Shown here: piece after piece, positions 1-7,848 of the stretch | Numbering within the stretch: position 1 is the stretch's first letter | How the letters are laid out: every line of letters begins with the position of its first letter | Assembly: GCA_010692635.1 (NCBI GenBank) | Contig: JAAHGL010000025.1 | Location: 1 to 64,000, forward strand | Direction: 5' to 3' | Origin: Symploca sp. SIO2C1 | GTDB lineage: Bacteria > Cyanobacteriota > Cyanobacteriia > Cyanobacteriales > Coleofasciculaceae | Length of the DNA: 64,000 bases | Notes under the pieces: model-generated | What the model saw: the letters and a program-made list of their open reading frames with translations, nothing else | What the model was told of the DNA's origin: nothing | Database searches by the model: none | Translations under genes and position numbers: made by a program

Positions 1-2
1 TG

Positions 3-131
3 AATTATCTTGCGCAATTCCCTACTGAAGAAAGATACTCTCTGACTGACCAAATTCGTCGTTGATCTCGCTCTATTTGTGCCAATCTTGCTGAGGCGTG
101 GCGAAAAAGAAGATACAAAGCATCATTGTTA
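3..131 (+). pseudogene. Four-helix bundle protein (S23/avd-like) fragment
   Basis: Reading frame 3 encodes a piece of the small four-helix-bundle family found in cyanobacteria (TIGR02436-like): a stretch reading EERYSLTDQIRR, then a TGA stop at 63-65, then SRSICANLAEAWRKRRYKAS. The order and spacing match the conserved middle of the family once the stop is ignored. The 5' part lies outside the window. The 3' part is replaced in the same frame by transposase sequence at about 131, so the gene is broken by a nonsense codon and by an insertion or deletion junction. The family's function is poorly defined. I am fairly sure of the family and sure that the gene is not functional. Confidence 0.6.
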
Positions 132-607
132 CAGAATAAGTATCTCAAAGACTGGTCAAGAATTGTATCTTATCACTTTCCTCATCTGTCATTACCGGAA
201 GTAGCAGGCTTGTCTAGTTGGAGTTTTGGCATGGTTATAACTGGTTCAAGTAGTCTGACGAGAGTTTCTGAATTGATTGCTAAAGTAAATGGAGAAAAAA
301 CGAATACAGTACGAAAAAGACTCAAAGAATGGTATCAAGAGAGTGAGGCAAAGAAGGGAAAAAAAGGCAATAATTAGATGTCAGTAAATGCTTTGTACCT
401 TTATTAAAATGGATTATAAGCTTATGGAATAGTGAAGAAAAATGGCTGCCACTGGCATAAAACCAGATTAAGAGAACCAGCTAGAGCTGAAAGAATCTGG
501 TTAGCTATGGCAGTAGCTACTCTCTGGACTGTAACAGTTGGTAGTGATGAACAGCGACATTTATCAGAAAACTTCAAAGACCAAGTAATTATCGAAAACT
601 GTGAAAA
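132..607 (+). pseudogene. Degenerate DDE transposase
   Basis: Positions 132-374 read as a transposase N-terminal region (NKYLKDWSRIV, SFGMVI, NTVRKRLKEWY). After the stop at 375-377 a +2 frame from 377 continues with DVSKCFVPLLKWIISLWNS up to a second stop. A third piece around 468-550 reads RLREPARAERIWLAMAVATL, typical of the C-terminal part of such transposases. The catalytic middle is missing, so this is an internally deleted, frameshifted relic. It is joined in frame to the upstream four-helix-bundle fragment. I cannot assign the IS family with certainty. It resembles IS4-like cyanobacterial transposases. Confidence 0.6.
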
Positions 608-850
608 TTAGCAATTTCAATTGAAGCCAAAAAATCGAACTATATCTTATTTTTTACAAGGACTAATTAAGATTATTGCCGATTTACTTTGTGGCAAAGG
701 TATTTCCTTAAATGGATTATTTTCCCAATCATATGAGTGTGGTGAATACTTCCTAATATACAATTCCTTCTTTCTTCCTTGTCTACTTTCCCTCCTTGTC
801 CTCCTTGTCTCACCGACCCTAGCATCTTATGTAAAAAACCTACCCTTGTC

Positions 851-954
851 AGGGGGGTCAACCCCAGCCAATTCGCCAACAACATCTTTGAATCCAAGGC
901 GGATCAAGGAATTCAACTAGTTAGCTATGTCTAAGCTTAAGTTGACACTAATGT
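851..954 (+). repeat. Dispersed repeat, copy A (with 39587-39669)
   Basis: The block begins GGGGTCAACCCCAGCCAATT and continues through CGCCAACAACATCTTTGAA to TTAAGTTGACACTAATG. The same order of blocks, with a few substitutions and small gaps, recurs at 39587-39669. Both copies are intergenic. The inner GGGGTCAACCCC is itself a near palindrome. It is probably a decayed mobile-element end. Confidence 0.6.
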
Positions 955-1061
955 TACCCCTACGATTAATGCGATAAATGCACGAGAGTTATTCTTAAAT
1001 TGATATTTATTGCTCCTTTTGCAGCAAGTATGCTTTTAATAAGCTGAGGGTGTGGGGTATC

Positions 1062-1088
1062 GATTGTGGAACTGGCATCTTGCCAGTT
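1062..1088. repeat. 27-bp palindrome-bearing dispersed repeat, copy A
   Basis: The core AACTGGCATCTTGCCAGTT is a near-perfect dyad, preceded by GATTGTGG. The complete 27-base word is repeated exactly in inverted orientation at 15442-15468, just beyond the 3' end of bchH. It may be a protein-binding dyad or a relic of a small repeat. Confidence 0.6.
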
Positions 1089-1152
1089 GCTCTGAAGAAA
1101 CGTCGGGCGCTCTTGATATACAGAAGCAAAACTAAGCAAAGGAGCAATCTAG

Positions 1153-1533
1153 ATGTCTAACAAAGAACAACAAGCGGCTGTTTTAGATGCAACAAAAAGG
1201 GCAAGTGAACAATGGCAATTAGCCTTTAATTCAGGGGATGCAGCTGGTTGTGCAGCCCAATATGAAGCAAATGCGGTAATGCAAGCCAAGCCTTTTGGTA
1301 CTTTTACGGGTACTACCGAGATTCAAGCATTTTGGCAAAAGCTGATCGATGATGGTTTTGCTGATGTTGAATATCTAGGAACCTCCATCAAGGTAGTCGA
1401 TGAAACAAGGGCAATATTAACTGCTAACTGGAAAATGAACAAAGCTCATGGCGTAATTCATCAAGAGCTTTGGGTATTGCAAGAAGATGGTACTGCTAAA
1501 TTACGTGAGGATGATTTTGAAGCAATAGGTTAA
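1153..1533 (+). CDS. SnoaL/DUF4440-like NTF2-fold protein
   Basis: This 126-residue protein has the size and pattern of the NTF2-like superfamily (SnoaL/DUF4440): an N-terminal helix with VLDATKRASEQWQLAFNSGD, a strand with YEANAVMQAKPFGTFTG, helix EIQAFWQKLIDDGF, and strands ending in WKMNKAHGVIHQELWVLQE. Such proteins are small cone-shaped folds that act as isomerases, hydrolases or ligand-binding subunits, and the substrate cannot be read from sequence. The start is well supported by AAAGGAG 8 bases upstream. It lies 51 bp before the dehydrogenase at 1585 on the same strand, so the two are probably co-transcribed and may act on the same small metabolite. That link is inference. Confidence 0.75.
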   Translation: MSNKEQQAAVLDATKRASEQWQLAFNSGDAAGCAAQYEANAVMQAKPFGTFTGTTEIQAFWQKLIDDGFADVEYLGTSIKVVDETRAILTANWKMNKAHGVIHQELWVLQEDGTAKLREDDFEAIG

Positions 1534-1584
1534 TTCTTGTTTTTCAACCTAACACCTAACACCTAACTTAATTGAAGGCAAAAC

Positions 1585-2448
1585 ATGAGCAGAATTGCTG
1601 TTTTAGGCATCGGAGCAATGGGTTCTCGTATTGCCCAGAACCTTCTCCAGACAAATCACCAAGTAATTGTGTATAATCGCACGGCGGATAAGGCAAAGCT
1701 TTTGCTAGAGCAGGGCGCTATTTATTCGGCCCAACCTAGAGAAGCTGCGGAGCAAGCTGACATTGTTATTAGCATGGTTACTGATGATGAGGCATCAAGA
1801 GCAGTTTGGCTTGCTCCAGAAACAGGAGCTATATTAGGACTTAGCAAAAATGCGATCGCGATCGAGTCAAGTACGTTAACTGTTAATTGGACAAGGGAAT
1901 TAGCAGTAGAAATTGAGCGTCGTGGAGCAGAATTTTTAGATGCTCCTGTAGTTGGCTCTCGTCCACAAGCTGATGCCGGAAAACTGATTTATTTGGTTGG
2001 AGGCAAGGCAGAAATTTTGAGGAAAGTTCAAGACATTCTGCTATCTGTTGGTGCAACCGTTCATCATATCGGTTCACTCAGTCAGGGGATGGCGATGAAA
2101 CTTGCTGTTAATGCACTGTTTGGCATTCAGGTGGCGGCTTTAGCAGAAATCATGGGAATGCTAACAAAGAACGGGGTAACAAGTGCAAAAACAATGGAAT
2201 GTCTCGGTAACTTGCCTGTTATTAGTCCTGCTGCCAAAGGTGCAGGCAATCTAATAGTGGCAAACAATCATACACCCATGTTCCCCATTGGCTTAGTGGA
2301 GAAAGATTTCCGCTATGTTATGCAAGCAGCACAAGTTGTTAATGCTGCAACTCCTACATCTGCTGCCATTTATAGCATTTATCAAAATGCGATCGCTAAA
2401 GGGTATGGTAATGACAATATTACTGGAATTGCTCAACTTTTCCTCTGA
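1585..2448 (+). CDS. NAD(P)-dependent beta-hydroxyacid dehydrogenase family protein
   Basis: This 287-residue protein belongs to the 3-hydroxyisobutyrate/6-phosphogluconate dehydrogenase superfamily. The Rossmann motif GIGAMGSRIAQNL is at residues 8-20, and VYNRTADKA at about 29 suggests NADP preference (Arg after the second strand). The substrate-binding segment DAPVVGSRPQA is at about 119. The catalytic lysine is in GMAMKLAVN (about residue 172), and the C-terminal helical domain contains EKDFRY. The full length is typical of glyoxylate/succinic-semialdehyde-reductase-like members, but the substrate is not determinable. It follows the SnoaL-like gene, separated by a short ACCTAAC heptamer array, and probably shares its transcript. 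The end is followed by a palindromic element at 2475-2595. Confidence 0.85.
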   Translation: MSRIAVLGIGAMGSRIAQNLLQTNHQVIVYNRTADKAKLLLEQGAIYSAQPREAAEQADIVISMVTDDEASRAVWLAPETGAILGLSKNAIAIESSTLTVNWTRELAVEIERRGAEFLDAPVVGSRPQADAGKLIYLVGGKAEILRKVQDILLSVGATVHHIGSLSQGMAMKLAVNALFGIQVAALAEIMGMLTKNGVTSAKTMECLGNLPVISPAAKGAGNLIVANNHTPMFPIGLVEKDFRYVMQAAQVVNAATPTSAAIYSIYQNAIAKGYGNDNITGIAQLFL

Positions 2449-2474
2449 TTGTCTTTAAGCTCATTCCAAGACTA

Positions 2475-2595
2475 TAGAACTTACCTATTTAACTGTCATG
2501 CTGAACGTAGCGCAGCGTAGTGAAGCATCTCAGACGCCTGGATATCCTTTGCTACCGCTCAGGATGACATAATTCTGTTACGGTGCGTAAGTCCT
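2475..2595 (+). mobile_element. Palindromic miniature element, copy A
   Basis: This element of about 120 bp contains TGTCATGCTGAACG near one end and CTCAGGATGACA near the other, and ends in GTGCGTAAGTCCT. The same element at 63681-63791 has a clean matching terminus (AGGACTTACGCAC) and interrupts a toxin gene, which shows that the unit is mobile. In this copy the left terminus is eroded (TAGAACTTACC). The inner TGTCAT...ATGACA palindrome belongs to a repeat type found in many bacterial genomes. Confidence 0.65.
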
Positions 2596-2656
2596 AGCAA
2601 ATTAGATGCGTACAAGCTTATTTCACGTCCTTTGTTATTAATCATACTAAATTCGG

Positions 2657-5600
2657 TTATTCCTGAGTGCCGATGTCATCGCAGAGTTTTCTATCCCTCT
2701 TTTCAACCATGGGATTATTCTTCAGATAATCCCGCAACCAATCGCAACCCCGCACCAACAGTTGCTCCAAATTCTCCACCCGCCACAGCCGCACAGTGTT
2801 GTCTTCTGATGCACTGGCAATCGTCTGTCCATCGGGGCTAAAACTCACGCTATAGATTGGACCTTCATGTCCAACGAAGGTAGCTAAAGGCTTGCCCTGC
2901 CGATTCCACAGCCGCACGGTGTTGTCTTTTGAGGCGCTAGCTATCGTTTGCCCGTCGGAGCTAAAACTCACGCTATAGACCCGGTCATTATGTCCAGTAA
3001 AGGTAGCTAATTCCTCGCCCTGTCGGTTCCACAGCCGCACGGTTTTGTCTCTTGAAGCGCTAGCTATTGTCTGCCCATCAGAGCTAAAACTCACGCTATA
3101 GACTGGACCTTCATGTCCAACGAAGGTAGCTAAAGGCTTACCCTGCCGGTTCCACAACCGCACAGTTTTGTCCATTGAGGCACTAGCTATTGTCTCCCCG
3201 TCTGGACTAAAACTGATGCTAAAGACCCGGTTCTGATGCCCAGTAAAGATAGTTAATAACTTACCCTGCTGATCCCACAGCCGCACGGTTTTGTCCCATG
3301 AGGTGCTGGCAATCGTCTGCCCGTCCGGACTAAAACTCACGCTAGTGGCCCAGTGCTGATGTCCAATAAAGGTAGCTAACGGTTGACCCTGTAAGTTCCA
3401 CAGCCGCACGGTCTTGTCCTGTGAGGTACTAGCTATCGTCTCCCCATCAGGGCTAAAACTCACGTTATTAACCAAGTCCTGATGTCCAGTGACGGTAGTT
3501 AACGGTTGACCCTGCCGGTTCCACAGCTGCACGGTTTTGTCTTTTGAGGCGCTGGCTATCATCTCCCCGTCGGGGCTAAAACTCACGCTATGGACTCGGT
3601 CCTGATGTCCAATGAAGGTAGCTAACTGCTGATCCCGCTGGTTCCACAGCCGCACGGTTTTGTCCTCTGATGCACTGGCTATTGTTTGCCCGTCGGGGCT
3701 AAAACTCACGCTATAGACTGGGTTCTGATGTCCAATGAAAGTAGCTAATAACTGATGATCCTGACGGTTCCACAGCCGCACGGTTTTGTCCTGTGAGGCA
3801 CTGGCTATTGTTTGCCCGTCGGAGCTAAAACTCACGCTATAGACTGGACCATCATGTCCAATAAAGGTAGCTAATTTCTCGCCCTGTCGGTTCCACAGCC
3901 GCACGGTTTTGTCCTTTGAAGCACTAGCTATCATTTGCCCGTCGGGGCTAAAACTCACGCTATAGACTGGACCATCATGTCCAATAAAGGTAGCTAATTT
4001 CTCGCCCTGTCGGTTCCACAGCCGCACGGTTTTGTCCTTTGAAGCACTGGCTATCGTCTGCCCGTCGGGGCTAAAACTCACGCTATAGACCCGGTCATTA
4101 TGTCCAGTAAAGGTAGCTAATTTCTCGCCCTGTCGGTTCCACAGCCGCACGGTTTTGTCCCATGAAGCACTAGCTATCATTTGCCCGTCGGGGCTAAAAC
4201 TCACGCTATAGACCCGGTCATTATGTCCAGTAAAGGTAGCTAATTCCTTGCCCTGTCGGTTCCACAGCCGCACGGTTTTGTCCTCTGATGCACTGGCTAT
4301 TGTCTGCCCATCGGAGCTAAAACTCACGCTATAGACTGGACCATCATGTCCAATGAAGGTAGCTAATTTCTTCCCCTGTAGGTTCCACAGCCGCACGGTT
4401 TTGTCCGATGAAGCACTGGCTATCGTTTGCCCGTCAGGGCTAAAACTTACGCTATGGACTGGACCATCATGTCCAGTAAATCGGTTCTTTTCCTGGATGC
4501 GGTGAAGAATCTGCTGTAGAGCAAATAGAGGACTAACAGTCGGATAATTTGGTAACGGTTGGTCTTGAACTAGGTCTTTCAGCCCTTTTTCTGCCTTCAC
4601 CGCTGCTAGTAAAGCTTCAAGTTGTGCCTGTGGTCTAAACTCTTGCAAAGCACTAACTCCGTCTTGCTCCAGTTTTATTGCTATAAAAAACTTTCGCCAT
4701 TTTGCTTCTGTTAGCCCCAGTACTCCAGCTGACGCTACCAAGGTAACCCCCAATACCACCGTAGAAATCAGCTCCCGCCGTTTAGCCTTTTGATTCGCCT
4801 CCGCCAACACCCGTCTACTCTCCTCAGCTCGTGCCAATTCCTCCTGAGTCAACTTTTGCCGCAACTGTGCCTTCTGATGCTTCTCCCTTTCCCGTTCCAA
4901 TTCCGCCCTTAACTCATTTAACTTCGGTTCCTGCTGCTGACGAATAAACGTTGCCAAATAATCGTGAACCAGCTGATAGCGATTCTCAGGATTTTCCTGT
5001 ACCAAAAACACCAAGCCAGATTCCACCAAAATCTCCAACACCAAATTCCATTGGCTACTTGCCCTTGTCACATCTACCTCTAATCCCTGCAATTCCCGCG
5101 CCAATTCCCCACCAGTCTTGAGAGGACGAGTATTTTTTTCATCCGTCAGCAAATACAGCACCAACTCCGCCACCCACTGGTTCTCAGCACCACAGTCTTG
5201 GACAACTTCTTCTAAAAATTGGTTAACCAGTTTGTCCTTAGTGCCCCTTACCTGATATTGCTCCAGCGTGGTAATTTTTGCTGATTGCAGCTGCGTCCCT
5301 ACTATCTGCAACTCAATTGGGCGCACTTCTCCCACTTCTCCCGCCAAATCCTTGACTAATTCATCCACCAAGTCAGGCTCTAAGTAAAATTGAGAGCGTT
5401 CTGTTAAGTTCTCGATTACAGATTTAGCATCTGCTGGTGAAAAGTTGCCTAAATAGTAGAGAATATTCTTGTAATCGTCATCAAATCCCTGCAAATTTGT
5501 AGTGCGACTTAACTCCAACAAATATTGGATATAATCCTCCCGCAGCGATAGGATAATCTTGACATAAGGAATCTCCAAACACTGGCGCAAAAATTCATAA

Positions 5601-7714
5601 AATGGTCGCCTACTAGCTTGATCTTTGTAAACAAAGAAAAACTCTTCAAACTGGTCAAAAATCAGCACCGTTAATCGATGGCGCTGTTCATTTTGCTGCA
5701 ATTGTTCCAGAATGGTTGGTAAATCGGGAGATTCAGAAAGGGCGGGTTTTGCCGAGAGATTATCTGTCGAATCGGAAATTGATTGGCTAAACCCGCCCCT
5801 ACAACCGGGCTCATCTAGCAATCGCTTACCTAATTCCCCAACCCAATCTGTATAAACATCCACAACAACAGGCACAGCCTCGCGCCCTTCAAAAGAGGTA
5901 ACCTCCAGTGCTGGCACTAACCCCGCCTGCAAAATCGAACTTTTCCCTACCCCCGACTGCCCATAAATTACCGTCAGCTTGCAATCAGGGCGCTTGACTC
6001 TCTCAATCAGGCGCTCCACATCCTGCTGCCGCCCAGAAGCTGCAACAATATCCTCTACTATCTTCCAATCCTCGCGTCTCCGTTTCCCCGCTTCCCCGTG
6101 TCTAAAAACAGGTGGCTGCAAACGCCCCGCCCCGACAAAAGCCCGCAAACCATACTGGCTCTCAACTTCCCGCTGCTCTAGCTTAAGGTGAAATGCTTCT
6201 AGATACTGACCTTGCTCAAAATAAAGCGATCGCAATTCTGTTAGTATCTCAAAATAAAGGCTAAGCTCCTCGTGAGGTTGGGTTTTATCTCTAGCTTGTT
6301 CTAAATTACTGATAGCATCTTGTTTTTCACCTAACTTCTGCTGTGACTTGGCTAGAATTAAGTGATATAAAGCACAATCAGGAGCATCCAATTTTCGCAA
6401 ATTTGTTGTTGTAGTGCAAGCATCTTGCTCGCGTTCAGTAACCCCTTGCTCGCGTTCACTTAGAGTTAAATATTCCCTTCTTCCTCCTGTTCCCCTCCTT
6501 CGAGGGGTTAGGGGTGGGTTCTGCCTCCTGCCTTCTCTAACTTCCAGAGCTTGTTTCGCCCATTGATTTGCTTCCTGCCACTGCTCATTTTTGAGAGCAA
6601 CTTCTGCCAAAAAGCCATAATCTTCAGCTAACTGCCTTGGTAATCCATGATTTTGGTGCAACTCCAGGGCTTTTTGGGCAAGATTTTGTAGAGCTTCCCA
6701 ATCTTGTAAACCTCTCAGCACCTTACCTAGTTTACTAATATGTTTGGCAACTAAATCTCGACGTTGCGCCTCCTCAAACTTATCAAGACATTGCTCGAGA
6801 TAATTCCTACTTTCGGACCAATATTGTTCCCCTTTGTGGTAGTAAACTAAGCCAATATGTAGTAGAACAATACACTGTTGATATAACTTACTTTTCTCAG
6901 TATCTAGAACTTCCCCTCCCGGGAGGGAGTTGAGGGGTGGGTACAAAGCCAAACTTTGTTGATAATGCTCCAGAGCAACATCAAGTTGGTTATCTCTGTC
7001 GTAAATCAAACCCCTGATAAAAGCTAAACTAGCCTTTAGTTCCGGCTCCAATTCTTGTCTACGACTGTGCAAATCCTGCTCAACAGCTTCAAGTTCATCA
7101 TGGGTAAACGAAATTTTAGGTGAGATTGCTATTCTCCGCGTCTCCGTGTCTCCGCGTCTCCGTGTCTGCTTAGTTGTTTCCCTTACCCATTCATCACTTT
7201 CTACCGTAAAACTTGGCTCCTCAGCAAAAACTTGCTCTGCCTGTTGGCGCACTAAACCTACCAACTCCTCATCAGACAGCATAAATTGAAGGGGTGAACC
7301 AGCCCAACTCTTAAAATCCGGTGCCACCCGCACCAGTTGTCGAAAAACCCTATCTGTCACCCACAAGACTACCGGGAAAGCCAAACTGCGAAATTGATCT
7401 CGCACCTTATTAGTAGCCCCCAGCAAATCATCCAGAGCTACCACTGACTCCAAACCCAAAACCATCACAGCCTCGGTTGGCTGCTCCCCAAAATCTTGGA
7501 CGATGGTAGTATAAAGTGTCTCAGCAGAGGGCAACAGGGCTAACTCTCCAACCTCCATGCGGCATTGCTCACGCACCTGTTGCAAAATGCGATCGCGCAA
7601 ACCAGTATAGTTGCACCGCACCAGAATCAGAGAAAATTTTCCTTGCGATCGAGTTAGCGATCGCACTAAAGTTTTGAGTGAGCGATCGTTTTCTAATTCG
7701 TGTGGCTTGGTCAT
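2657..7714 (-). CDS. STAND-type NTPase with TPR and 14 WD40 repeats
   Basis: This 1685-residue multidomain protein has, in order, an N-terminal region of a kind seen in cyanobacterial STAND proteins but without a clear P-loop (1-175), TPR-like helices (about 215-510), a STAND NTPase domain with Walker A GQSGVGKSS at about 583 and Walker B VLIFDQFEEFF at about 685, a coiled coil (about 940-980), one membrane segment (STVVLGVTLVASAGVLGL, about 985-1005), and 14 WD40 repeats of 41 residues (about 1078-1641). Fourteen blades suggest two seven-bladed propellers. Proteins of this plan are signalling or defence switches: the repeats sense a ligand and the NTPase oligomerises. Repeat DNA appears in frame at about residues 180-195, 391-428 and 634-658. 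The AAA ATPase at 7849-9231 lies 134 bp upstream on the same strand, so they probably form one unit. The effector activity is unknown. Confidence 0.9.
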   Translation of the reverse strand: MTKPHELENDRSLKTLVRSLTRSQGKFSLILVRCNYTGLRDRILQQVREQCRMEVGELALLPSAETLYTTIVQDFGEQPTEAVMVLGLESVVALDDLLGATNKVRDQFRSLAFPVVLWVTDRVFRQLVRVAPDFKSWAGSPLQFMLSDEELVGLVRQQAEQVFAEEPSFTVESDEWVRETTKQTRRRGDTETRRIAISPKISFTHDELEAVEQDLHSRRQELEPELKASLAFIRGLIYDRDNQLDVALEHYQQSLALYPPLNSLPGGEVLDTEKSKLYQQCIVLLHIGLVYYHKGEQYWSESRNYLEQCLDKFEEAQRRDLVAKHISKLGKVLRGLQDWEALQNLAQKALELHQNHGLPRQLAEDYGFLAEVALKNEQWQEANQWAKQALEVREGRRQNPPLTPRRRGTGGRREYLTLSEREQGVTEREQDACTTTTNLRKLDAPDCALYHLILAKSQQKLGEKQDAISNLEQARDKTQPHEELSLYFEILTELRSLYFEQGQYLEAFHLKLEQREVESQYGLRAFVGAGRLQPPVFRHGEAGKRRREDWKIVEDIVAASGRQQDVERLIERVKRPDCKLTVIYGQSGVGKSSILQAGLVPALEVTSFEGREAVPVVVDVYTDWVGELGKRLLDEPGCRGGFSQSISDSTDNLSAKPALSESPDLPTILEQLQQNEQRHRLTVLIFDQFEEFFFVYKDQASRRPFYEFLRQCLEIPYVKIILSLREDYIQYLLELSRTTNLQGFDDDYKNILYYLGNFSPADAKSVIENLTERSQFYLEPDLVDELVKDLAGEVGEVRPIELQIVGTQLQSAKITTLEQYQVRGTKDKLVNQFLEEVVQDCGAENQWVAELVLYLLTDEKNTRPLKTGGELARELQGLEVDVTRASSQWNLVLEILVESGLVFLVQENPENRYQLVHDYLATFIRQQQEPKLNELRAELEREREKHQKAQLRQKLTQEELARAEESRRVLAEANQKAKRRELISTVVLGVTLVASAGVLGLTEAKWRKFFIAIKLEQDGVSALQEFRPQAQLEALLAAVKAEKGLKDLVQDQPLPNYPTVSPLFALQQILHRIQEKNRFTGHDGPVHSVSFSPDGQTIASASSDKTVRLWNLQGKKLATFIGHDGPVYSVSFSSDGQTIASASEDKTVRLWNRQGKELATFTGHNDRVYSVSFSPDGQMIASASWDKTVRLWNRQGEKLATFTGHNDRVYSVSFSPDGQTIASASKDKTVRLWNRQGEKLATFIGHDGPVYSVSFSPDGQMIASASKDKTVRLWNRQGEKLATFIGHDGPVYSVSFSSDGQTIASASQDKTVRLWNRQDHQLLATFIGHQNPVYSVSFSPDGQTIASASEDKTVRLWNQRDQQLATFIGHQDRVHSVSFSPDGEMIASASKDKTVQLWNRQGQPLTTVTGHQDLVNNVSFSPDGETIASTSQDKTVRLWNLQGQPLATFIGHQHWATSVSFSPDGQTIASTSWDKTVRLWDQQGKLLTIFTGHQNRVFSISFSPDGETIASASMDKTVRLWNRQGKPLATFVGHEGPVYSVSFSSDGQTIASASRDKTVRLWNRQGEELATFTGHNDRVYSVSFSSDGQTIASASKDNTVRLWNRQGKPLATFVGHEGPIYSVSFSPDGQTIASASEDNTVRLWRVENLEQLLVRGCDWLRDYLKNNPMVEKRDRKLCDDIGTQE
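2780..4490 (-). repeat. 14 tandem 123-bp WD40-coding repeats
   Basis: Fourteen consecutive repeats of 123 bp (41 codons) encode blades with the consensus VYSVSFSPDGQTIASAS followed by DKTVRLWNRQG. Variation is concentrated at a few positions: the residues after GH (DGP, NDR, QNP, QDR, EGP, QHW), the residue before DKTVRLW (S, E, W, K, Q, M, R), and the loop before LATF. The rest is nearly invariant at both DNA and protein level. This indicates recent amplification or ongoing gene conversion with diversification at the binding face of the propeller. Confidence 0.9.
5740..5812. repeat. Palindromic GGGCGGGTTT repeat inside a coding region
   Basis: The palindrome GGGCGGGTTTTGCC ... GGCTAAACCCGCCCCTACAA lies inside the STAND/WD40 gene and is translated in frame as a linker (EPGCRGGFSQS...NLSAKPALSES) between the Walker A and Walker B regions. 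The same repeat family is intergenic at 25906-25946 and 63090-63221. The absence of a stop or frameshift suggests tolerated in-frame insertion. Confidence 0.65.
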
Positions 7715-7808
7715 ATAGTATCTTCAGGAAAAGGTAAGGAGAACTCACCACAAAGTCACAAAGAACACAAAGAGAATTTATGCGTCATAACGTCGTAATC
7801 TGCCCCAA

Positions 7809-7839
7809 TTCTAAATTCTAAATTCTAAATTCTAAATTC
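7809..7839. repeat. Heptanucleotide array (CTAAATT)n
   Basis: About four tandem copies of CTAAATT lie between the WD40/STAND gene and its upstream ATPase partner. It is one of at least 17 period-7 arrays in the window. Confidence 0.8.
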
Positions 7840-7848
7840 CCAAACTAC

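Larger units (their letters stand above)
608..1152. other. Intergenic region with dispersed-repeat fragments
   Basis: There is no convincing gene here. A short ORF at 621-920 has low-complexity composition and no family signal. The region holds a repeat copy (851-954) shared with 39587-39669 and a small palindrome (1062-1088) shared with 15442-15468, both listed separately. The last 20 bases before 1153 hold the ribosome binding site of the next gene (AAAGGAG at 1138-1144). Confidence 0.6.

Noticed and set aside
621-920. Opposing ORFs of 99 and 74 codons
   Set aside because: Low-complexity and repeat-derived sequence; neither frame resembles a protein family.
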